A DNA stretch of 64,000 nucleotides from Alviniconcha marisindica (taxonomy: Eukaryota; Mollusca; Gastropoda; Provannidae). The notes below the pieces were generated by a model. It made no database searches and had not been told where the DNA came from. It saw only the letters and a list, made by a program, of their open reading frames with translations. This document shows positions 12,165 through 38,035 of this stretch, piece after piece. Location: contig JABMCL010000896.1 in assembly GCA_018857735.1 (NCBI GenBank), forward strand, positions 67,501 through 131,500, read 5' to 3'. Position numbers and translations under genes: made by a program. Every line of letters begins with the position of its first letter. The stretch's first letter is position 1.

Positions 12165-12900
12165 GTTTTGCGTCTTCATGGTCAAGGTCACAGTCAAGAT
12201 TGTTTTGCCGCCTTCATGGTCAAGGTCACAGTCAAGATTGTTTTGCCGCCTTCATGGTCAAGGTCACAGTCAAGATTGTTTTGCGCCTTCATGGTCAAGG
12301 TCACAGTCAAGATTGTTTTGCCGCCTTCATGGTCAAGGTCACAGTCAAGATTGTTTTGCCGCCTTCATGGTCAAGGTCACAGTCAAGATTATTTTGCCGC
12401 CTTCATGGTCAAGGTCACAGTCAAGACTGTTTTGCCGTCTTCATGGTCAAGGTCACAGTCAAGCTTGTTTTGCCGTCTTCGTGGCCAAGGTCACTGTCAA
12501 GGGTGTCTGCGGGTGTCACTGGGAACAGAAGTCACCTGGCGTCACTACGCCCAGGTGGTACTGAGGAGAGCGACTACCCAGCTTTGTCTGCTGTTGCTGT
12601 TATAGTCAAGGTCACAGTCAGATTGTTTTGCCGTCTTCATGGTCAAGTACAGTCTTTTTTTGGTCACTGTCATGGTCACAAGGTCACAGTCAAGACTGTT
12701 TTGCGCTTCATGGTCTTCAAGATGTTTTGCCGCTCGTGGTCAAGGTCACAGTCAAGCTTGTTTTGCCGTCTTCGTGGCCAAGGTCACTGTCAAGGGTGTC
12801 TGCGGGTGTCACTGGGAACAGAAGTCACCTGGCGTCACTACGCCCAGGTGGTACTGAGGAGAGCGACTACCCAGCTTTGTCTGCTGTTGCTGTTATAGTC
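12165..12900 (+). repeat. 38-bp array followed by a duplicated 150-bp block
   Basis: The unit ttcatggtcaaggtcacagt, caagattgttttgccgcc occurs about nine times at 12170-12510. The block tgtcaagggtgtctgcgggt...ctgctgttgctgttatagtc occurs twice (about 12495-12610 and 12788-12900). It resembles the degenerate MH1-exon copies that start at 13120 (tgcgggtgtcactggg versus tgcaggtgtcgctggg). Confidence 0.9.
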
Positions 12901-12939
12901 AAGGTCACTGGGTCACTGGGTCACTGAGAAAAGGGGTTA

Positions 12940-13110
12940 ACTCAGTTTAAATTCAAATTCAGTTTTAAAAAAATATTTAATTATCCCACAAGGGGCAGTT
13001 TTGTTGTGGTCATGGCGGGCTCGTAAAATAATGAATACATAAAGTTAAAAGAACAATACAACAACCAACACAACACCACCAACAAAGGGTCTTACCTTAA
13101 CCATAGTTAC
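12940..13110 (-). mobile_element. Retroposon 3' end, copy 1
   Basis: Shares with 20955-21140 the blocks atcccacaaggggcag, ttttgttgtggtcatgg, ggctcgtaa and acaacaccaccaacaaa. The complement ends in a ttgaattgaa-type tail, as in many LINE/SINE 3' ends, so it lies on the - strand. Confidence 0.65.
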
Positions 13111-13119
13111 CCCCCTCCA

Positions 13120-26995
<13,876 letters not shown>

Positions 26996-27350
26996 ACCCC
27001 TACACCCCCCCCCCCCCCTTCCCCCCCAACCCCACCCCTTGTCCACCTCCACCCAACTGCCACCTTTACCCACCTCCTCATCCCATCTGCTCCAGGTCTT
27101 CTGTGCCCTGACCCCCCCCCCCCCCCCCCCCCCCCCGGCCTCCCCTGCCACTACCACCCCCACCCCCACCCTCCCTTTCCTGTCCTGGACCCTCCTGTTG
27201 ACGGACAACAGCGGTCTTTTCCCTGCCACATCTGCTTTGCTTTTTACCGTCACCCGCCTCACCGTCTGCCCCCCCCCCCCCCCCCCCCATAAACCTCCCA
27301 CCCCACCCCACCTCCTTCCCCTCACCACCCACCACCCACCACCACCGCCA
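26996..27350 (+). other. C-rich start of SMAD2/3 3'UTR
   Basis: Follows the stop codon at once. It has long C runs (about 27006-27017, 27112-27136, 27271-27288) and ccaccaccc tracts. How far the transcript continues cannot be told from sequence. Confidence 0.6.
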
Positions 27351-27609
27351 CCACCATCTTCCTTCGTGCGAGACCCTTGTCGTCATTTTGCCATGGAGTT
27401 GTCAGCGTCCTGGTGGCTTACGTGCGCGTTTTGGTTGGGGTGGGGTGGGGTGTGGGTGGGGGTGGGGGTGTTAGTCATCGCCGCCCCAGCTGATAGCTTG
27501 CCAGAGGTGTGTGGGTGTGGATTCTGTTCAGTCGTACGGAGATCCCGCCCGCCAGGTTGTTTGGTGCAGGCCGGAAGGAAGACGTTCAGGTCGGAAAGGA
27601 AGAGTTGGT

Positions 27610-27670
27610 CGAGTGTTGCTTTACGTCCACGGAAACCGTCAGGCTTATTAGGGACGGGACAGAGAGAGGA
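27610..27670 (+). mobile_element. SINE-like family copy (short)
   Basis: gtgttgctttacgtccacgg, aaaccgtcaggcttattagg, gacggga. This is the family head; the rest diverges. Confidence 0.65.
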
Positions 27671-27721
27671 GAGCGTCTTAGAAGGCTGTGTTGGACGTCT
27701 GCTCAAAATGGGGGTGTTGGT

Positions 27722-27811
27722 GGGGGGGGGGGGGGGGGGGGGGTGTTGGAGATGGGGTTTGCCAGAGGGGGAAAAGAGAATGGCCTTGACCTTGTTACCT
27801 TTGTTTTAAGT

Positions 27812-27863
<52 letters not shown>
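27722..27863. repeat. Very long poly-G runs
   Basis: A G run of about 21 near 27722-27742 and a run of 50 G at 27814-27863, the longest homopolymer seen in the window. Confidence 0.95.
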
Positions 27864-27865
<2 letters not shown>

Positions 27866-28248
27866 GGAGGGGAGTGTTGTTGTCAGGCCGTGCTTTGTGG
27901 GAGTTTGCACGGCTTCCGTTCCGTGACTGTGCGCGCTTTCCGCTTGTCGTGTTTGATGTAACGCTCTGCAGGGCAGTGACAGCAACAACAACAACCAGAA
28001 AAGGCCTCCAGCACTTCAATCATGTGGGCGTGCCTGAAAGAATGGGCAGGCGACAGCGGCGACGACAACAACAACAACAACAACATCAGCACTACGCAGC
28101 AGCGGCATTGGTTCGCCTGGACAGTGAACTCTGTGGATTGTAACTGTCTGGGACGGACTGAATCGGGATTGGCTGAAGGCATCGAGTCGTTCCGCTGGAG
28201 AGTAGAGAAAGCATGTAGATCATGGCCGGAGGCTTGTCTCACCACAGT

Positions 28249-28250
28249 TC

Positions 28251-28282
<32 letters not shown>
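28249..28282. repeat. Poly-C run
   Basis: About 33 uninterrupted C. Confidence 0.95.
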
Positions 28283-28283
<1 letters not shown>

Positions 28284-28477
28284 ACACACACCAGCCAACA
28301 GCCTCGTCTCGGTGCCAGTTACTCAGAATCTGAAGATATTTTTTTTCCTTGAAAAATCTTTCAACCTCAAGTAACTACTGGCGCTCGGAGTGCAAAAATG
28401 GATTCTTGGAAAAGAAAACAAATGATGACGAAGGAAAGGCTACTCTGTGGGTTTTTTTTTTTTTTTTTTACTACATG

Positions 28478-28500
28478 GATATATTATACATATATATATA

Positions 28501-28563
<63 letters not shown>
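28478..28563. repeat. (AT)n microsatellite
   Basis: TA repeats with few interruptions. Confidence 0.97.
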
Positions 28564-28984
28564 CTCCATGTTCAGTTTTCGTGCTGTAGAGGTCTTGCGT
28601 TACCGTTTCTCCTGACTAAGAGTCTTTGCCACTGAGGAGTAGGCCCGGCCGCCCAAAGTAACATGAGCGCGTAACTTTCGTGCCCGGGCCCCTTGTGGAA
28701 GAGGTGGCGATTGCAGAACGGGCATGCTGGGACGCTTTTCGCTTCTTCTTTTTTTTGCGTGCGGTCAATCCCGTTGGTTATCCCTTGCGAAAAAACCGGC
28801 AGGGGGACAGAATTAATGCGGAATCCAGCAGGCGTTGTGGTTGTTTGCAGGAATGCAAGGCTTTTCGTTTTTGGTCCGGTTACACCCCCTCCCTGCCCCC
28901 CACCACCTCCACCCCTCCTCCTCCGCACCTCCTCCACCTCCACCTCCCCTCCTCCTCCATCCCTCCTTCCCCTTCCCTGTGGGA

Positions 28985-29170
28985 CAAAGCTTTGTTTTGC
29001 TGGCTCCGTTAACCCTTTCAAAGCTTCGTTTTGAAAAAGCTGGCTCCGCTAACCCTTTCAAAGCTTCGTTTTGAAAAAGCTGGCTCCGCTAACCCTTTCA
29101 AAGCTTCGTTTTGAAAAAGCTGGCTCCGCTAACCCTGTTTTGAAAAAGCTAGCTCCACTTTAACCCTTTC
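28985..29170 (+). repeat. 40-bp tandem repeat, four to five copies
   Basis: The unit is aaagcttcgttttgaaaaag, ctggctccgctaaccctttc, nearly identical in three central copies. Confidence 0.95.
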
Positions 29171-29351
29171 ACTGCACCGTCTGGCGCCCTGCCCTCACTG
29201 AAAGCGTTCCCTGCCGGTGAGGCGTCGGGGGACGTCCTGCTCGAACTCTGACTTTCCACGCAGACTCTGGAGAAGAAATGCGGAAGAACGTGAACTTTTC
29301 CGGTTGGCTGGATCCCTCTGCAAGACTCGTCTGCTTGCGGCGGAATTTTTG

Positions 29352-29520
29352 TTGTTGCAAGAGCGGCAGAAATGTTTACCTGTCGGGGGGACCGGGTTAC
29401 GGTGAATTACATTCATGTAGACTCCTCTTGAGAAGGATTTTTTTTTTTTTTTGGCAAGAGCGGCAGAAGTGTTTACCTGTCGGGGGACCGGGTTACGGTT
29501 ACGGTGAATTACATCCGTGA
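29352..29520 (+). repeat. Two-copy repeat, about 65 bp
   Basis: gcaagagcggcagaaatgtt, tacctgtcggggg, accgggttacggtgaattac occurs at 29356-29413 and again at 29453-29514. Confidence 0.9.
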
Positions 29521-30106
29521 TGGGTTTCTCGTTCACCGGCTCTGTGGCGGTGAGAGTTGGCGGTGCCTGCCGTCACTGTTGCTCTGGTTCAAGGAGAGAG
29601 CGTGGTCGCCGTCGCCGTCACCGTGAGGTGATAATTACGGTGAAGAGGAATTGAGGATGAGCCTGGACGGTTCTCATCTCGTCTGCACGTTTCATTGTAT
29701 TAAATCATCAGCATTGTGTCTAGCAGAAAAGACATGAGAAAAAAAGAAAAAGAAAAAAAAGAAAAAAAATTGATATGTAATCATCAGGTTGTTCTGTGCT
29801 GTACAATGACAACTTTTTTTTTTTTTTTGATGTCGTTTCAATGATTCATGCCCATATGTCTTTGAAAAAAAAAAAACTCTTGATGATGATGGTGATGTCA
29901 AATTGGAAGTACTGGTCGTGTGCATGAACTGTTTGGGGCTTGCCAGACTACAAGACTTTTCTGTTTTTTTTGTTTTTTTTTGTGCGCAGGTAAAAACAAA
30001 AATGTCCAGTTAACGTTGTTGTTTTTTTTGATACCGTTTTGAAACGGAAGGGTTGGTGCCTGTGGTGGATGTGGCTTTTATTTATAAACGGATATAAAAA
30101 AAATCA

Positions 30107-30112
30107 AATAAA
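30107..30112 (+). terminator. Possible poly(A) signal AATAAA
   Basis: AATAAA in an A/T-rich stretch 3.1 kb after the SMAD2/3 stop. It has only a weak downstream GT element. One of several candidates. Confidence 0.25.
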
Positions 30113-30257
30113 AAGTTTAAAGAAAATTAATGCTATTTCAGGTTCAGCATAAGTGAATGCAATTCATATGTAGTCCAAATCTTGCCTCAGTGATGTTGAC
30201 TTCGTCTAGAAACACCTTTTTTTTGCTGAAAACTGCATAGTTCAGTGTGCCTAGAAG

Positions 30258-30332
30258 AACACACACACACACACATGCACGCACGCATGCACGCGCAGAC
30301 ACACTCACTCTCTCCCTCGCTCTCTCTCCTCT

Positions 30333-30417
<85 letters not shown>

Positions 30418-30468
30418 CACACACCACACACACACCACACTCTCACTCACTCACTCACTCACTCACTC

Positions 30469-30559
<91 letters not shown>

Positions 30560-30620
30560 CACCACTCACTCACTCGCTCACTCACTCACTCTGACAACAC
30601 ACACACACACACGCACACAG
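30258..30620. repeat. (CA)n/(CT)n/(CACT)n compound microsatellite
   Basis: Long CA tracts broken by CT and CACT blocks. Confidence 0.97.
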
Positions 30621-30774
30621 AGTCCATAGCAATGGCGGTGTAAAAGTCTGCAGCTGAGACTGTTGAAAAAAGGATTCTGAACAATGTTGCAGAGGATACT
30701 GTAGGAATGTCAAGTTGAGTAGTTCTTTGTTCCATCCAAAGGAAAATGTGGATGTGAATTTGTTAGTTTTTTTT

Positions 30775-30908
30775 CCTGTTGGTCCATAGGCAGGTTTTCC
30801 TTCCAGGGTTTTTTCCTTGGTCCATAGGCAGGTTTTCTTTCCAGGTTTTTTTCCTTGGACCATAGGCAGGTTTTCCTTCCAGGTTTTTTCCATTGGTCCA
30901 TAGGCAAA
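30775..30908 (+). repeat. About 45-bp tandem repeat, three to four copies
   Basis: The unit is ttggtccataggcaggtttt, ccttccaggttttttcc. Confidence 0.92.
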
Positions 30909-31384
30909 TTCCACTGATTCGAATCCTCAGCACAGCAGAGTAAATCAATTTGATTGAAAGTTACACCACAGATTTCTCGTCCACCTTTTTTTTATCAGCC
31001 TTAGTTGTGTCAAAACACGTTCAGTTTTACTTTTTATTTGCGGGAGAAAAAAGAAGAAAAGAAAAAAACAACTTGTAAAGGCAACCCCCAAATGGCCCAT
31101 GCCAGTGTTCCTGTGTATGAATGTAGTCCTGTGAAATCTAGAAGCTAGTGACATGTATGTACATGTATGTATGTATGTATGTGGCCGATGGTCTGCTTGT
31201 AGTCTGACTACGGTCTGGTCTGCGTGTGTTTCTGCCTGTGGTCTGCCTGTATTTCTGATTCACAGACGAGACTGTGTTACGTCCTGTGTTTTTGCTGGCC
31301 CTGTGGCGTAGGCAGACGCGGTATGGAAAAAAGTGTTGGGGGACGGACGCCTTGTTGTGAACAAGGGTAACAAACTGAGGTCCA

Positions 31385-31475
31385 GTGATTAAAAAAAAAA
31401 CCCACACACATGTACGCACGCACGCATACTCACATGCACGCACACCACACACGCACATGTGCATGCACACTCGCA

Positions 31476-31512
<37 letters not shown>

Positions 31513-31574
31513 ACACACACTCGCAACACACACACACACACACACACGCACACCACACCACACACACACTCGCA

Positions 31575-31663
<89 letters not shown>

Positions 31664-31718
31664 GCAACACACACACACACACTCGCACCACACACACACA
31701 CACACACACACACACGCA
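31385..31718. repeat. (CA)n compound microsatellite
   Basis: CA tracts separated by ctcgcaac/ctcgcacc interruptions that themselves recur, suggesting duplicated blocks. Confidence 0.97.
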
Positions 31719-31811
31719 AATCTGCCGATGTTGGGTGCCTCTGGACTAACTCTTTCATGACTCACGTTCGGGGGGGGGGAAGCACAGGCGCTGGAAGAGT
31801 AACCGTGTTAA

Positions 31812-31957
31812 GTAAACGTGTCCACAGAAATCGTAAGGCTTATTAGCGAGCGACAGGGGACAGGGGGAGACGTGAAGAGCGTGTCCGCGCGCTCGGACCC
31901 GCAAAGGCCGAGGAGACCGTCCGCCATCGCCGGAACAACAATGTTACGGAGGCGGGG

Positions 31958-31991
<34 letters not shown>

Positions 31992-32100
31992 CCAGTGCCA
32001 AGCAACTTGTGTACTTCGATAATTGCCGTTTCCACAACTGTGCGGAACAAAGTCGCAAAGACGGTGTCCGAAAAGCAGCCGGCGAAACCGAAAGCAAGAG
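31812..32100 (+). mobile_element. SINE-like family copy with body
   Basis: The head is cgtgtccacagaaatcgtaa, ggcttattagcgagcgacag. The body shares order and motifs with 44211-44480 (a gcc-gcc/gccg-agaacaacaa stretch, then ctgtgcggaacaaagtcgca, aagacggtgtccg versus ctatgcagaacagtcacaa, agacaatgtccg). A poly-C run of about 30 is inserted at 31960-31990. Confidence 0.6.
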
Positions 32101-32153
32101 CTTGTCCAACTCTCCGCGGAAGCCTGTGTTACAAGTTGTCGGCTACTTATACC

Positions 32154-32154
<1 letters not shown>

Positions 32155-32186
<32 letters not shown>

Positions 32187-32520
32187 ACCCCCCCCCACCC
32201 TTAAAAAAAAAAAAAAAAAGCAACAACAAACCAAAACCGCACCGCAGAAGTGGACACCCCCCCCCTCAGCCGTGTGTTGTTTCGTTTTTGGTGAAAATAC
32301 CAGTGATAGTGGGGTGCGTGCTTCCTCTGTTTTCAGTCACGTTGATCGTTGCGAAGAAGTGTACATTGCTGAAATGAAACGGAGACGTGGAGGAAGAAGT
32401 GTTTTCTTGAATGCAGACTGGCTAGGTGTACCCCCCCCCCCCCCCTTCCTGCACCCCCCCCCCCCTTTTTTCCCCTCCCCTACCCCCCCCCCCTCCCCTA
32501 CCCCCCCCCCCCCCCCCCAC
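32155..32520. repeat. Poly-C/poly-A-rich stretch
   Basis: C runs at about 32155-32184, 32431-32444 and 32499-32519 with A runs between, and no gene. Confidence 0.9.
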
Positions 32521-32904
32521 CCCCAAAAAAAAGGAAAAAAAAGAAAAGACAACCACAGCAGATTTAGAATGTGAAAATGGAAATGTAGAAACAACGAGTC
32601 AAAAGGCGACGTGTTCATGGTTAGGATGAAGTAACTGGCCCACCGTGGTGGGAAGTGTGTTACCCCCCGGAACTGTGTCTGCAAGCAGCGGATTTAGTTA
32701 GACCCACTCGCTCCTGGGTAGAAGAAGAAGAAGAAATAATTGCGTGTGTAACTATGTAAATACGGAACGTTTTTGGAAGCAGGTGGCGCGAACCGAAAAA
32801 TCGTCGCGCCGGTTCCTGGTTTCTCCGCAGGAGAAGGGAAGAGAGAGTGAGTGGGTAGAGCTGTGATTTAGTCAACAGAAATCACACCTTTTTTTTTTTT
32901 TTTT

Positions 32905-32960
32905 GCTCGCTGCGCTGGTAATAATATTGGGCGCTTAGCACCAGTGTTTGTACATTTGAT
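32905..32960. other. Short dispersed repeat (ggcgctta block)
   Basis: ctggtaataatattgggcgc, ttagcaccagtg resembles aataataatgggcgcttgg, cgctaaacc at 47563-47590. Possibly a shared retroposon 3' end. Confidence 0.35.
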
Positions 32961-33489
32961 TGCATATTGAGAGATGGAGTGTGAGAGGGATCGTGTGTGT
33001 TTTTTGGGGGGTGGGTTGTTGTTGTTTTCGTTTTTTTTTGGGGTGGTGGTGGTGGAGTGTGTGTGTGTAAGAGAGAGAGTGAGAGAGTGATGGTACAGTG
33101 ATAGAAACCGATTTGTTGTTGCGTTATCGAGCGGTGCTTTGTTCAGGTAGCTGTTAAAGAGCAAAACAAAATGATGAAAAAAATGAAAAAAATCATGCTG
33201 AGGATAGTGTAACAGTCGTGCTTAATTCTCGTCAACCATGTTCTGGCTTCGGTGCGAGTAGCTTAGCAAGGGGAATGCAGTTCATATTGATGTACCACGT
33301 AAACAGTGTTTAACTTCAGCTCTCGCTTATCATCCGCAAACAGCATTAGCGCCTGAAGGTCAGGGCATTATGGGCGGTCCTTTCATTCCTCGGTTTCTTC
33401 CAAAGACGAGCTGCATGCAGCTGTCCGGCGGCTTCAGATGGCGAGGACGGAAAACTAACGTAGCAACGACCAAAGCTGCGTTTAACACT

Positions 33490-33875
33490 TCCTGTGAAGA
33501 CAACACTCTGCGTAGTTATTGCGGAAAACGAGACAAACACCTCCTGACCAAAGTCTGCCCATTGGCTTTGGTCAGCGCCAGTTTCGGTGAAGCCCTGCCC
33601 CTTTTTAGGACTACATTTTGAGACGCATCTTATTGCGGAAAACAGAACCATAACCTCCTCGCCAAAGTCTGCCCCTTGCGTCTGGTCAGCGCCAGCTTTG
33701 GTGAAGCCCTGCCCCTTTTTGGGGAGCATATTTCGAGATGTCTCTTAATGCAGAAACCAGAACCATAAGAACCAAACAGAAACGAAACCATAACCAAAAG
33801 TTCCTCGCCAAAATGCCCATTGGCTCTGGTAAGTGCCAGTTTCAGTGAAGCACTCCCCCCCTTCCCCCACCGACC
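33490..33875 (-). repeat. About 115-bp tandem repeat, three copies
   Basis: Units contain gaaaacagaaccataacctc, caaagtctgcccctt and ggtcagcgccagtttcggtg, aagccctgccccttttt, at about 33520-33610, 33635-33725 and 33780-33860. Confidence 0.92.
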
Positions 33876-33956
33876 CAAAGCTAAGCTATTAGTTTATTGC
33901 TGATGAGCCTAGGTAAAGCGACCTGAATTTCTTGCACCGGACAAAGAAGTACTAAG

Positions 33957-34090
33957 CCCCCCCCCCCCCCCCCCCCCCCCCCCCATCCTAAAAACTAATG
34001 ACTTTTGATTGTCAGTTCAGGATGTTAATCAGTCACAATCAGTCATGGTGTAGATGGGTAACGTAAAAAAAAAAAAAAAAAAAAAAAATG
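33957..34090. repeat. Poly-C and poly-A runs
   Basis: About 28 C at 33957-33984 and about 24 A at 34065-34088. Confidence 0.93.
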
Positions 34091-35030
34091 TTGGGGGTCG
34101 GGTGTGCAGGGGAGAAACTAGGGAAACAAAACGAAACTCCTTTCAGAGTTTTATTTTTATTTATAGAGAATGAACATGTTAATGCCGATTGGGTATTTTC
34201 CGCTCGCGTGAACAGATGTGAGTCTGTGTAATGATATGTTGGTCTGACGTGCCGATCGAGCGTCCAGGCACGCCAGAAACGTTAAACGTTGAAAAATATT
34301 TTTCTCCGAGACCATAACTGGTGAATGTCAAACTTTGCATGGTGGTGCTGGTCGTAGACTTGTACCTGTGTGTACCTTTTTCGGTGACCGTGACCGTATT
34401 TGAAGGTCGCCACAATGTCGAACGGTTTGAACTGAAAGTTACGTGTTCTTGTCCAGTTAGGTTAAAACTCTGTATGATTTTTAACTATGTTGACTAGATT
34501 GTGTGTGTATATATATATATATACGGTGATGATTGACAGTTTTCCTGATTCAACACATGCTTTAATGTTGGCTTCTTTTGGGACGCTGTTTAACTGCGAG
34601 ACTTTTGAATGTGGCGTGATTGTGACCTGGCTTTGCATGCTGTGATTCATACCAGGTTGGATGACCTTGACCTTGTTATAGTGTCACAGGTGTTTCAGAA
34701 ACAAACAGCAAATAGTGTTGTTGTTTAAAATAAAAAAAATCTTGTCCTTTCTAGTAGAAACGTTATACGTTTGCTACGTATGTTAAAAAGATTGCGCTCA
34801 GAATTTTTGTGCGAGTCCGTGGTGTTTATTTTTGAGGGAGATAATGATCTCTGGGTTTTATGTTTTTTTAATTTTGCACTTCAATGTGAGTCATCGGAGC
34901 TTAATTGCTCTCCTTGTTCACTGAAGGAATAAAATGAAACGCCATTGGGAGTGGAGGGGGTGGGGGTATCAAAGAACTGAAAGGAACGTCTCCTGACATG
35001 GTGTGAAAGAGAAGGATATGGAATAGCTTT
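34091..35030. other. Unassigned intergenic stretch
   Basis: Mostly unique, A/T-richer sequence with a short (AT)n at 34506-34523 and an AATAAA at 34928-34933 followed by a G/T-rich run. No exon recognised. Confidence 0.5.
34928..34933 (+). terminator. Possible poly(A) signal AATAAA
   Basis: AATAAA followed 20-40 bp on by gtggagggggtgggggt. A plausible SMAD2/3 end, but nearly 8 kb from the stop. Confidence 0.25.
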
Positions 35031-35180
35031 AACGCTTACTTTTACATGGTGTGAAGTGGTTACTTTTACATGGTGCGAAGCAGCTACTTCTACATGGTCT
35101 GAAGTGGTTACTTGTACCCGGTGTGAAATGGTTGAGTTTTACCTGGTGTGAAACGTACTTTTACCTGGTTTGAAAGAACG
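35030..35180 (+). repeat. About 24-bp tandem repeat, six copies
   Basis: The unit is acttttacatggtgtgaagtggtt with degenerate copies (acctggtgtgaaa). Confidence 0.85.
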
Positions 35181-36123
35181 ATCTCAGCGTGTGGTGTAAC
35201 GTAAGACAGGAACAAAACCAACAAAACCCCACCTCATGTCATACTGAGGAATGAAATTTCAACTCACCATTATATTTAAGACTACTGCAAAACTGTGGCG
35301 ATTGCCATCACAGTGACTGCTATTACTTCTCGGCAGAAATCTGCCCTGAGAGAATAAAAACCGAAGGAAAAGTGTAGAGCATGGATTTGTTTAGCCCCGT
35401 TGCCTAAGGCAGAAATTGACCTTGGAGCAGTTCGGATGAAGAGGGTGCTGCTCTGTCACGCTACTGCTGTGGGGTGGTGTATAAATTCGGGGAGCGTTTT
35501 AGAGGGGAGTGGGGGGGGGGGGGGGGGGTTCTTCTGAGGAGGGTTTTATTTTTTATGTTCTTACTCCCGGGGATCGTTGCTGTGAGGTTCATGCGCACCC
35601 ACGTATGTGATCATGTCGCTGGAGATTTACGTCGTATAAACGACCCGTGGAACGAGGCCACCGCCAGGGATATTAATCAGTCGAAATGAAACAGACGACA
35701 AACGGGCATCAGCAGACGTTCACAGTTTTGGAGAGGGAAGAGCCAGTTGAACTAGGTCGGAAGGACTGCTACTGAGAGGAGCAAAGTAACCATTGGATGT
35801 TGACCGGTGCGAAGACAGCGCCACCTGTCCACCTGAACGAGAACGGAGTGGGTGGTTGATGCGTGAGCAAGGCTGCTTGCCTGTGCTCCTTCCGCGTCGC
35901 CACATCGCGGCAAGGTGCTGATGCCCAAGTCATTTTGGCCGTGCGGTTGAGGAGGATGGTTGGAACCTGGTCTCAGATGGATCGGGGTGTATGGTTCAAA
36001 TCATCAGTTTCAACCTGCCTGTCCGAAGTACAGCATGCTGTATTCCAGACAGATAACTGCTTCCGCCAGCCGATGAGCGCCCGCCGTTTCAACTGAAGCG
36101 ACTGAAAGCCCGCAGGTCACAAA

Positions 36124-36155
<32 letters not shown>

Positions 36156-36500
36156 GAGACTCTTGAGTAGCGGCAAGGGTGAACGCGTCGACCTACCGTT
36201 TGCTTGAACCCGTCAGTTAAGACAGTCGGGTCCAGCCGAAGTGGTTGGAACGGTCCCCCTCAGCGAACCGGGTGAAGCGGCTCGTGCGTCAGCACCGTAG
36301 CGTAGAGATGGAGGGGGAGACAGCGTTGCACACAAGTCGGCAGATCGTAGTGGTGATTGCGGATGGATGTCGGTGTTTCAAGAGCTATTTTTGAGCGTTT
36401 GTATCCAAGTCGTCCTTGTTACCCTGGTCACACGTGGAGGCACGGGCAGAAGCATTAATTAGCCTGTAGTCCGGAGGCACTTGGAGCGTGCACGCTGCAG
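35181..36500. other. Unassigned intergenic stretch with poly-G runs
   Basis: Unique-looking, with G runs at about 35511-35528 and 36125-36154. Open frames of 60-77 codons have no recognisable motif. Confidence 0.5.
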
Positions 36501-37084
36501 CTTTAGGTTTGGAGACGGAACGGAAGCGTGAAGTGAACGCGAGGAACGGCTGCGGCGTTCAGGTTACAAAGGCTTTTGGAGCTTTGCATTTTAGGAACTT
36601 TTTTCTTTTTCTTTTCCCCCCCCCCCCCCCCCCCCCCCTCCCCCTGAACTTTCCCCCTTGTTGGAGCAAAGTTGTTTTGAAACGTGCATGTGTGAACATA
36701 TATATATATATATATATATATTCATGTTACGAACGCCTTTCGCTTTTTTTCCACCCGACTCCGTGTACATTCTGTTCGACGTCTCCCTCCCCGCTTCTGC
36801 GTTTTATCGTTACTGTCGTTTTTGTGCATCTCGTTTTGGCTGTTGGTATGTTTTTGCTTCCCTGTGCAGACTCGGGCGATGCGTGTCCAGATCCGCTTGG
36901 TTGGTTGCATGCTCATTTAGTGGACCGGTCTGACTAGTCGCAGCCGATCACAGACATTTGTATACTGTATGGATCTAATTCAGGCTTGAGTGTGAAGGTC
37001 TCCGTCATGGCGGGTGCCTGTGTGATGGAGGTAGTTAAAAATCAAACTGAACGCTTTTGTACATTATGATTTCTGTCCCGTGGT

Positions 37085-37134
37085 TGTGTGTGTGTGTGTG
37101 TGTGTGCGTGCGTGCGTGTGTGTGCATGTGTGAG

Positions 37135-37186
<52 letters not shown>

Positions 37187-37215
37187 GTGTTTGTGTGTGT
37201 GTGTGTGTGTGTTTC
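37085..37215. repeat. (GT)n microsatellite
   Basis: GT tract with GC/GA interruptions. Confidence 0.97.
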
Positions 37216-37914
37216 TGTAGCAAAGGGAAAAGTGTAACTTGTATGACGTTGGCAGGTACTCGAATCTTTTGATGCTAGTGCTGCCCATTTTGAATCAACA
37301 AGATTGGCTTTTTTGTCGTTGCTATTGTTGTTACAGAACGGCCAGTTGTGAATTCAATGTGGACTGTGTAACCTACCAATTGCTTGCTTGTTTGTTTTTA
37401 ATAACTTCAACGTATGATGAACTGAAGATTTAGCATCATGTATACAGTAGCTTAAATCAGAGACCATTTGCACGTTTTGTTCATTTGTTGCGAGTGCTGT
37501 CTTGCGAATGCCGCTTTTACATGTATATGTTTGGCCCACGTGAAAATTCGTTCGAGTCTGTGCTATGATGAGTCTGTTCGGTGAGGCTGTTCAAGACAAA
37601 AGCTTAAACGTCGGCTTCTTCTCCGTGACTGGGATCTTTCAAAGTTGGCGAGTTGAGAGCCTCCGTCAGTTTTTGTTTTGTTTTTGTTTTTTAGCGTTCA
37701 GTCTGTCCGGTAAAGCTGCGAGTGGACGATCCAAACGTATAAAAGGTTCAAAAGAGCGCCGTCTGTTTAAGGAAAATCACAACGGGCAAATTTTCGGGGC
37801 AGTCCCCATTATCAAGCTACAAAATGACACTTAAACAGTTAAACGGTGAAAAACGACGGAAGTTGAGGTGGAAAGCTAATCTATTTTTGGTTATGTTGTT
37901 TTCGTGATTACCTT

Positions 37915-38035
37915 GAAAATTTGCATGTTGTGTTTTGTCCTAATAAATAGCGTTCTTTTTGAACGTTTTCTGTGTTTGGATCTCGTTTTGGAATGCTAGC
38001 AGTCATTCTTGTTTCAGAGTTTTGAAGCTGCAAGT
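37915..38035 (+). repeat. Duplicated segment with poly(A) signal, copy 1
   Basis: tttgcatgttgtgttttgtc, ctaataaatagcgttctttt, tgtgtttggatctcg, and gaatgctagcagtcattctt, gtttcagag. The first part matches 41388-41455 and the second matches 41748-41778 (gaacgctagggatcattctg, tttcagat). AATAAA is at 37942-37947 with a GT-rich tract after it. Confidence 0.8.

Noticed and set aside
12170..12510. Array at 12170-12510 as a junction-derived array of the MH1 exon
   Set aside because: The 38-bp unit shares only short words (aaggtcac, gtcaag) with the 14282 exon. Only the 12495-12610 block resembles the exon copies, so the claim was limited to that block.
1..13119. Possible exon for the N-terminal MH1 part of SMAD2/3
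   Set aside because: I looked for a stretch resembling the family's N-terminal MH1 (a KKGEQ-type and NVNTKCITIP-type sequence) in the + strand frames and found none, so it is placed upstream of the window.
35920..36020. A tRNA-like A box/B box pair (ttggccgtgcgg and ggttcaaatca)
   Set aside because: Spacing and flanking bases do not allow a cloverleaf by eye, and no copy was found to support a SINE.
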